Assembly: GCF_902459655.1 (NCBI RefSeq)
Contig: NZ_CABPSB010000004.1
Coordinates: forward strand, 1-64,000
DNA length: 64,000 nucleotides
From: Pandoraea anhela
GTDB taxonomy: Bacteria; Pseudomonadota; Gammaproteobacteria; Burkholderiales; Burkholderiaceae
Direction: 5' to 3'
A program made the translations under genes and the position numbers. The notes under the pieces were generated by a model. That model saw only the letters and a list, made by a program, of their open reading frames with translations. It did no database searches and was not told where the DNA came from. Position 1 is the first letter of the stretch. Every line of letters starts with the position of its first letter. This document shows positions 58,860 through 64,000 of the stretch, one piece after another.

Positions 58860-59030
58860 GCGGCAATTGTAACCGAGGAAAGGTGCTCGGATATGACGCC
58901 ATCGCGGCAACTTTGGCGTTCGTCCCTGCCCGATGCGTGATCGCGTTACGCCCCCCGACGAGACGCCCTCGAGACCGCAACGCGAAGGACGGAACGGCGT
59001 CGCATCGACGCCGGATTCCGTCACATCCCG

Positions 59031-59849
59031 TTACATTTTTTCGGTTTCCCCGGCCTGCGGCTGCCAGACGAGCAAACGCCGCTCCACCACACCCACGAGC
59101 CCGTCCAGCACCAGCGCGAATGCCGTGAGAATGAGTACCCCGGCGATCACCGCGTTGATGTCGAACGTGCCTTCCGCTTGCAAAATGAGATAACCCACGC
59201 CGCGCGACGACCCCAGGTACTCGCCGACCACCGCCCCGACGAACGCCAGACCCACCGAGTTATGCAGACTCGAGAACACCCAGCTCGTCGCGCTGGGCAG
59301 ATACACACGGCGCAGCAACTGGCGCTGGTTCGCTCCGAGCATGCGTGCGTTGGCCAGCACCACCGGGCTGACTTCCTTCACGCCTTGATACACGTTGAAG
59401 AAGACGATGAAGAACACCAGCGTCACCCCGAGCGCGACCTTCGACCAGATGCCGAGTCCGAACCACACGCCGAAGATCGGCGCGAGAATCACGCGCGGCA
59501 TCGAGTTGGCCGCCTTGATGTAGGGGTCAAGCAGCGCACCGGCACTTGGCGACAGCGCCAGCCACAACCCCACCGCCAGACCGAACACGGTACCGATGGC
59601 GAACGCCAGCACCGTTTCGAGCAACGTCACCCCCAGGTGCAGATAAATCTCACCGCTGGCAAACCACTGCCAGATCTGGAGCAGGACCTTTTGCGGCTCG
59701 CCGAAAAAGAAAGCCGCCTTGTCGGGGCTGTCGAAGTAAAACGCCGGCAGCAGCGTCGGACTCGTGAGGACGTACCAGACGAGAAAAGCCGCGACCAGCA
59801 GCAGCCATTGCCACAACCGCAAGTGCCGCATGAACGAACGATTACGCAT
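59031..59849 (-). CDS. NitT/TauT-type ABC transporter permease
   Basis: A 272-aa inner-membrane protein of the SsuC/TauC/NrtB permease family with about six hydrophobic segments. The ATPase-contact loop is around LANARMLGANQRQLLRRVYL (about 165-184), and AANSMPRVILAPIFGVWFG precedes it. It is third in the importer unit, separated from the ATPase gene by 174 bp that carry a degenerate 9-bp repeat; the gap is longer than normal within such operons. The substrate is unknown. Confidence 0.88.
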   Translation of the reverse strand: MRNRSFMRHLRLWQWLLLVAAFLVWYVLTSPTLLPAFYFDSPDKAAFFFGEPQKVLLQIWQWFASGEIYLHLGVTLLETVLAFAIGTVFGLAVGLWLALSPSAGALLDPYIKAANSMPRVILAPIFGVWFGLGIWSKVALGVTLVFFIVFFNVYQGVKEVSPVVLANARMLGANQRQLLRRVYLPSATSWVFSSLHNSVGLAFVGAVVGEYLGSSRGVGYLILQAEGTFDINAVIAGVLILTAFALVLDGLVGVVERRLLVWQPQAGETEKM

Positions 59850-59932
59850 AACGAACGAATTCCGGGAATATCAGACGAACGACCGGCCGAGTCGTCAGAC
59901 CAGCCAATCGAACAGGCCAAAGCCGTCCGGCA

Positions 59933-59977
59933 AATCGAACCAGTCAATCCAGTCGAGCCAACCCGGCCAGTTCAGCC
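59933..59977 (+). repeat. Degenerate 9-bp tandem repeat in the ATPase-permease gap
   Basis: Five consecutive units: AATCGAACC, AGTCAATCC, AGTCGAGCC, AACCCGGCC, AGTTCAGCC, each ending in a C pair. Weaker units may extend to either side. It lies within the 174-bp gap between the two ABC genes. Confidence 0.6.
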
Positions 59978-60023
59978 AGCTCTGCGAGACCATGAGAAAA
60001 CCAGCGATTTGCCACATGACGAT

Positions 60024-60839
60024 TCAGACCGCCTTTAACTGTTGTGCGTAGCCCTTGAGGACTTCCTCGCGCAGAACGTCCCATATCTGGGCGTGCAACT
60101 CGGTGAAGCGGGGGTGATTCCGAATTTCCGCCACATCGCGCGGACGCGGCAGATCGATCCGGAATTCGCCGATCGGGTGCGTACCCGGTCCTGCCGCGAG
60201 CACCACCACGCGGTCGGACAAGGCAATGGCCTCGTCCAGATCGTGCGTGATGAAAAGCACGGCACGACGCTTGGCCGCCCACAACTCCAGCAACTCGTTC
60301 TCCATCAACTGACGCGTCTGAATGTCGAGCGCCGAAAATGGCTCGTCCATCAAGATAATGTCCGGGTCCAGAATCAACGTCTGCGCCATGGCCACACGCT
60401 TGCGCATGCCCCCGGAGAGCTGATGCGGGTAGCGGTCGCCGAAGCCCCCCAACCCGACACGCTTGAGCCACTCGTGCCCGCGCGCCTTCGCCTCTTGCGC
60501 CTCGACGCCGCGAAACTCCAGTCCGGCGGTGACATTGTCGATGGCGTTACGCCAGGGCATCAGCGCTTCGGCCTGGAACATATAGCCTGCGCGGGCGTTG
60601 ATTCCCTTGAGCGGTTCGCCGAACACCTTGATCGAGCCGGACGATGGCGCAAGCAACCCGGCGGCAACGTTGAGCAGCGTCGACTTGCCGCACCCCGTGG
60701 GCCCCACGACCGAGACGAATTCGCCCGGGGCGATGTCGAGCGACGTGTCGGCCACGGCGGTATAGCGCTTGGCGCGGTCGTCGCGAGCGACGAACGTACA
60801 CGTAATATTGTCGAAACTCAGAGCCGGCGCAGTCATCAT
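60024..60839 (-). CDS. NitT/TauT-type ABC transporter ATPase
   Basis: A 271-aa ATPase of the SsuB/TauB family. Walker A is GPTGCGKST (46-54), the signature LSGGMRKRVAMAQ, Walker B DIILMDEPFSALD, then LFITHDLDEAIAL with the switch His. The ATG at 60839 overlaps the stop of the binding-protein gene (ATGA), which sets the start; the longer upstream frame is a shadow. It energises import through the permease at 59031. Confidence 0.9.
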   Translation of the reverse strand: MMTAPALSFDNITCTFVARDDRAKRYTAVADTSLDIAPGEFVSVVGPTGCGKSTLLNVAAGLLAPSSGSIKVFGEPLKGINARAGYMFQAEALMPWRNAIDNVTAGLEFRGVEAQEAKARGHEWLKRVGLGGFGDRYPHQLSGGMRKRVAMAQTLILDPDIILMDEPFSALDIQTRQLMENELLELWAAKRRAVLFITHDLDEAIALSDRVVVLAAGPGTHPIGEFRIDLPRPRDVAEIRNHPRFTELHAQIWDVLREEVLKGYAQQLKAV

Positions 60840-61867
60840 TTGTACTTGGCGTCGGCCTTCTTGGTGAATTCGTTCGTGAACGTCTTGGACAGATCGATCG
60901 GCTTGCCCTTGACCGTCTCGTCGAACGCCTGCAACGTGCGCAACGCCGTTGCCGGCCCGTCCGCCGGAATCAGACCGTCCGGTGAAATGGCCTCCTTCAC
61001 GCGGCCCCAAGCATCGAGATACAACGCACGATCGCCGAGCAAGAATGCGTCGGGCACCGTCTTGATGAGTTCCGCCTGCCCTGCCGTCTGGAGCCAGCGC
61101 AGTGCGCGCACCATCGCGTTGGTGAGTGCCTGTGTCGTGTTCGGATTCTTCTGAATGAACGATTCGTTCGTGTAAAGGCAACCGGCCGGCATGTTGCCGC
61201 CGAACACCGACACCGTTTCCTTGAGCGTACGCGTGTCCGAGATCACGCGGATCTCCTTGTCGCGCTCGAGCATGGTGATCACCGGATCAAGATTGACGAT
61301 GGCGTCGATATTGCCCGAGCGGATCGCGGCCAGCGCGCCCGACGATGCGCCCACGCCGACGAAGGCGACCTCATTGGGCTTGATACCGCCCTTGGCCAGC
61401 ACGAAGTTGGCCATGATATTGGTCGACGACCCAGGCGCCGTCACACCGATCTTCTTGCCGCGCAGATCGGCAATCGACTTGTAATTCGGCATCGTTTTGT
61501 TCGACACGCCAAAGACGATCTGCGGCGCACGCCCCTGCAACACGAAGGCGCGGATGAACTGATGCTTCGCCTGCAACAAAATCGTGTGTTCGTAAGCCCC
61601 CGAGACCACATCGGCGCTACCGCCGACGAGCGCTTGCAGGGCCTTCGAACCGCCTGCGAAATCCGAAATCTCGACGTCGAGCCCTTCATCCTTGAAATAG
61701 TTCAGACGTTCGGCAATCGTGAGAGGCAGGTAATAGAAGAGGTTCTTCCCGCCGACCGCGATGGCGACCTTGGTCTTCTCCAGCTTGCTTTGCGCGAAGC
61801 CAGGACGAATGCCTGCGCCGATCAGGCCGGTGGCGGCCAGTGCCGTGACGAACTGACGTCTTTGCAT
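60836..61867 (-). CDS. NitT/TauT-type ABC transporter periplasmic binding protein
   Basis: A 343-aa SsuA/TauA/NMT1-type binding protein. The N-terminal MQRRQFVTALAATGLIGAGI looks like a twin-arginine or Sec export signal with cleavage near residue 26. NMT1-like features include GKNLFYYLPLTIAERLNYF, the small-residue GGSKALQALVGGSADVVSG and KIGVTAPGSSTNIMANFVL. The family binds sulfonates, nitrate, taurine, pyrimidine precursors or aromatic acids, so the ligand is open. Its stop overlaps the ATPase start. A CoA-transferase gene lies 108 bp upstream on the same strand. Confidence 0.88.
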   Translation of the reverse strand: MQRRQFVTALAATGLIGAGIRPGFAQSKLEKTKVAIAVGGKNLFYYLPLTIAERLNYFKDEGLDVEISDFAGGSKALQALVGGSADVVSGAYEHTILLQAKHQFIRAFVLQGRAPQIVFGVSNKTMPNYKSIADLRGKKIGVTAPGSSTNIMANFVLAKGGIKPNEVAFVGVGASSGALAAIRSGNIDAIVNLDPVITMLERDKEIRVISDTRTLKETVSVFGGNMPAGCLYTNESFIQKNPNTTQALTNAMVRALRWLQTAGQAELIKTVPDAFLLGDRALYLDAWGRVKEAISPDGLIPADGPATALRTLQAFDETVKGKPIDLSKTFTNEFTKKADAKYK

Positions 61868-61975
61868 GGTGTTGTTGTCTCCGTGGTTGCAGCGTTCTTG
61901 CTTTACTTGTTCGACGTGCCGTATTGACGAGCCGCGACGGGCGCCGCGCTTCGTGGTGCCGCGCGTAGTCGCGTC

Positions 61976-63304
61976 TCAGATGACGCCGTTCTCGCGCAAT
62001 GCCTTGATTTGCCCGGCATCATAACCCAGTTGCCCAAGCACCTCGTCCGTGTGCGCGCCCAGTTCGGGCCCGAGCCACTGGGTCTGTCCCGGGGTTTCCG
62101 AGAGCTTCGGCGAGATGTTCGGCAGATCGATCGGAGTGCCGTCCGGGAACGTATGACGCTGGATCATCTGGCGCGCCATGAATTGCGGATCCTTGAACAT
62201 ATCGGCCACGGTGTAGATCCGGCTTGCCGGCACATCCGCGCCTTGCAGGACGGCCAATGCTTCGTCGATGGCGCGTGCCTGTGTCCATTCGCCAATGGCC
62301 TCGTCGATCTCCTGCGTGCGAGGCACTCGCCCGTCGTTGTGCGCCAACCCCGGATCCTCGGCCAGGTCGGCGCGACCGATGGCATGCATCAACCGTTTGA
62401 AAATCGGATCGCTGTTGCCGCCGACGACGATCATGCCGTCCGCGCACGGGTACGTGTTCGACGGCACGATGCCGGGCAGCGACGCCCCCGTGCGCTCGCG
62501 CACCATGCCAGCAACGCTGTACTCCGGCACCACGCTTTCCATCAGATTGAACACCGCCTCATACAACGCGACGTCGACCACCTGCCCTCGCCCGCCGCTC
62601 ACGTTGCGGTGGTGCAGCGCCATCATCGCACCGATCACGCCGTGCAACGCCGCGATGGAGTCGCCGATGGAAATACCGATACGCGGCGGTGGCAATTCCG
62701 GATATCCGGTGATGTGGCGCAGCCCGCCCATCGATTCGGCGATCGCACCAAACCCGGGGCGGTCGCGATAGGGGCCGGTCTGACCGTAGCCGGAAAGGCG
62801 CACCATCACCAATCCGGGATTGTCGGCGCAAAGCTGTTCGTAGCCCAGACCGAAACGTTCGAGCAAGCCGGGACGGAAATTCTCGACGACGATGTCGGCC
62901 TGCGCGGCGAGCTTGCGCAAGATCTCCTGGCCTTCGGGCGACTTCAGGTTGATCGTGACCGACTTCTTGTTACGCGCCTGCACGGCCCACCAAAGGGACG
63001 TACCGCCGGCGTCCGGATGCAGCTTGCGCCACTTGCGCAGCGGATCGCCATGCTGCGGGTCTTCGATCTTGATGACCTCGGCGCCGAACTCACCGAGCAT
63101 TCGCGCCGCAAACGGGCCGGCGATGAGCGTGCCGAGTTCCAGCACCTTGACGCCGGCCAGCGCCCCGAAGCCCGGCACGCCCGCCGCCGCCGGCGCACGA
63201 CGCTCGGCATCGGAAAACTGGGAAGGGGATGCGGCAGATGCCGGGGACGCCGAGGCAGAACCCTGCGGCGACGTAGATTCGAACGGCGTGGACGACTTGG
63301 ACAA
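61976..63304 (-). CDS. CaiB/BaiF family CoA-transferase
   Basis: A 442-aa family III CoA-transferase, which swaps CoA between organic acids (formyl-CoA:oxalate type). The domain starts after a Ser/Ala-rich N-terminal stretch of about 50 residues at GVKVLELGTLIAGPFAARML. NFRPGLLERFGLGYEQL and GYGQTGPYRDRPGFG are typical, and RIGISIGDSIAALHG holds the catalytic Asp. It is upstream of a NitT/TauT importer on the same strand, which suggests import then CoA-activation of an organic acid; that link is inference. The substrate is unknown. Confidence 0.88.
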   Translation of the reverse strand: MSKSSTPFESTSPQGSASASPASAASPSQFSDAERRAPAAAGVPGFGALAGVKVLELGTLIAGPFAARMLGEFGAEVIKIEDPQHGDPLRKWRKLHPDAGGTSLWWAVQARNKKSVTINLKSPEGQEILRKLAAQADIVVENFRPGLLERFGLGYEQLCADNPGLVMVRLSGYGQTGPYRDRPGFGAIAESMGGLRHITGYPELPPPRIGISIGDSIAALHGVIGAMMALHHRNVSGGRGQVVDVALYEAVFNLMESVVPEYSVAGMVRERTGASLPGIVPSNTYPCADGMIVVGGNSDPIFKRLMHAIGRADLAEDPGLAHNDGRVPRTQEIDEAIGEWTQARAIDEALAVLQGADVPASRIYTVADMFKDPQFMARQMIQRHTFPDGTPIDLPNISPKLSETPGQTQWLGPELGAHTDEVLGQLGYDAGQIKALRENGVI

Positions 63305-63630
63305 CGCTTGGACTCCTCAGCCTCGCCGACACGCATCGCGGCCGGCCTTCCAGACGCTACCCGACGGCGGCGTCCGTGCAAATTGATGGCAAATGAAGTT
63401 CGTATAGTAATTCGACAGTCCGCGATCGGCCAACCAACTCAGGGCAAATCCGGAATGTTCCGAGCCGGTTTGTCATCCGGTCCGATACCGGCGTACCGAG
63501 GTACCGACGTATCGGCGTACCGGCGTGCAACGCGGGCTCACCTCGACGCCTCAGGATCGCGTCGCCCGTCCCCACACGAAACATCCGGGACGGGCCCGGG
63601 GCGACCTTGAGACGGGATGCGACCGGCGGG
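63305..63630. other. 326-bp gap before the response regulator gene
   Basis: No convincing gene. It contains the 8-bp tandem repeat at 63486-63525. The CoA-transferase promoter should lie in the left part and the end of the response regulator transcript in the right part, but I cannot pick out boxes or a terminator. Confidence 0.4.
63486..63525 (+). repeat. Five tandem 8-bp units
   Basis: TACCGGCG, TACCGAGG, TACCGACG, TATCGGCG, TACCGGCG without gaps. The first and last units are identical. Confidence 0.85.
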
Positions 63631-64000
63631 TCATGTCTCGAACAGGTGCCGTGCCCCGCGCTGCGCTGCAATATAGATCGCCTCCCCCCGATTACGCGCG
63701 CCGAGTCGCCGATAGAGCGCGGATACGTGCGTCTTGGCCGTACCTTCGGAAATCACGAGCTGCTGGCAGATCGTCTTGATGGAAAGCCCGCGCGAGAGCA
63801 GCGCAAGAATTTCGTACTGCCGTTGAGAGATACCGAGCAGCGCCGACTCCGCGAGTTGCGCCGCCTTGTCGCCCCCGAGGGGAAATACCGGCAGACGAGA
63901 CAGCGGCAGCGCCTCGCCCAGCGCTTCCTGACGCCAGAGCACCAGCAGCGCGCAGAGCGCCTCCTCCGGCACGAACCGCCCCCCCGAGAACGCCAGATCG
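63631..64000 (-). CDS. LuxR-type response regulator, 3' part (runs off the right edge)
   Basis: The frame is open to the window edge. Read upstream of the GTG at 63972 it gives DLAFSGGRFVPEEAL, the usual hinge between receiver and DNA-binding domains, so the true start lies beyond 64000 and a receiver domain is expected there. The C-terminal LuxR helix-turn-helix is complete: LLGISQRQYEILALLSRGLS, then IKTICQQLVISEGTAKTHVS and ALYRRLGARNRGEAIYIAAQ. No target is known. It is separated by a repeat-bearing gap from the CoA-transferase gene on the same strand. Confidence 0.85.
   Translation of the reverse strand, partial: DLAFSGGRFVPEEALCALLVLWRQEALGEALPLSRLPVFPLGGDKAAQLAESALLGISQRQYEILALLSRGLSIKTICQQLVISEGTAKTHVSALYRRLGARNRGEAIYIAAQRGARHLFET

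Overview
The window is a high-GC chromosomal segment of a betaproteobacterium in the Burkholderiales. Pandoraea or a close relative is my best guess. This rests on gene order, a PHB phasin, BPH-type proteasome-like and HisZ genes, and Burkholderiales-style protein sequences; no ribosomal RNA is present to settle the genus. Almost everything is densely packed core or housekeeping gene content. Only the left 1.3 kb (lower GC, a possible transposase tail, two orphan hypothetical genes) looks accessory. There is one tRNA (initiator tRNA-Met) and no rRNA, CRISPR array, prophage or intact insertion sequence.

Layout, left to right. 1-1.3 kb: possible IS tail, two orphan hypothetical genes, a 15-bp direct repeat. 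1.35-8.3 kb: EamA exporter, YjaB-like acetyltransferase, tRNA-fMet, NUDIX hydrolase, the N-end-rule pair aat-bpt, pyrD, and the binding protein and permease of a cystine-type ABC importer without its ATPase. 8.4-10.7 kb: lutA-lutB lactate oxidation genes without lutC. 10.8-13.2 kb: an unrecognised membrane/coiled-coil protein divergent from an IclR regulator. 13.3-17.8 kb: PBP7-type endopeptidase, nitroreductase, DMT transporter, histone-deacetylase-family hydrolase. 18.2 kb: phasin PhaP behind a promoter with two near-identical palindromes that look like PhaR operators.

19.4-26.4 kb (minus strand): the pyruvate dehydrogenase operon aceE-aceF-(BPH)-lpdA, with an HslV/proteasome-like Ntn-hydrolase inserted between aceF and lpdA. 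Divergent from it lies a FixL/FixJ-like PAS kinase and response regulator pair, then folD and the M3 oligopeptidase prlC. 34.5-51.1 kb (minus strand): a long co-directional cluster ndk-rlmN-rodZ-ispG-hisS-yfgM-bamB-der-hfq-hflX-hflK-hflC-yjeT-hisZ-purA-phosphoribosyltransferase. This joins two gene strings that are separate in Escherichia coli.

51.5-59 kb: a Bax-inhibitor-1 family membrane protein, rlmD, a PolB-type exonuclease, and the classic surE-pcm-nlpD-rpoS stationary-phase operon. Its Pcm carries a 175-residue disordered extension, and its NlpD is missing metal ligands of the LytM domain. 59-64 kb: a NitT/TauT-type ABC importer behind a CaiB/BaiF CoA-transferase, and the 3' part of a LuxR-type response regulator that runs off the right edge.

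The observations most worth following are the BPH gene inside the pdh operon, the double PhaR-like operator, the missing lutC and missing ABC ATPase, the unrecognised coiled-coil membrane protein, and three short-period tandem repeats in intergenic DNA.
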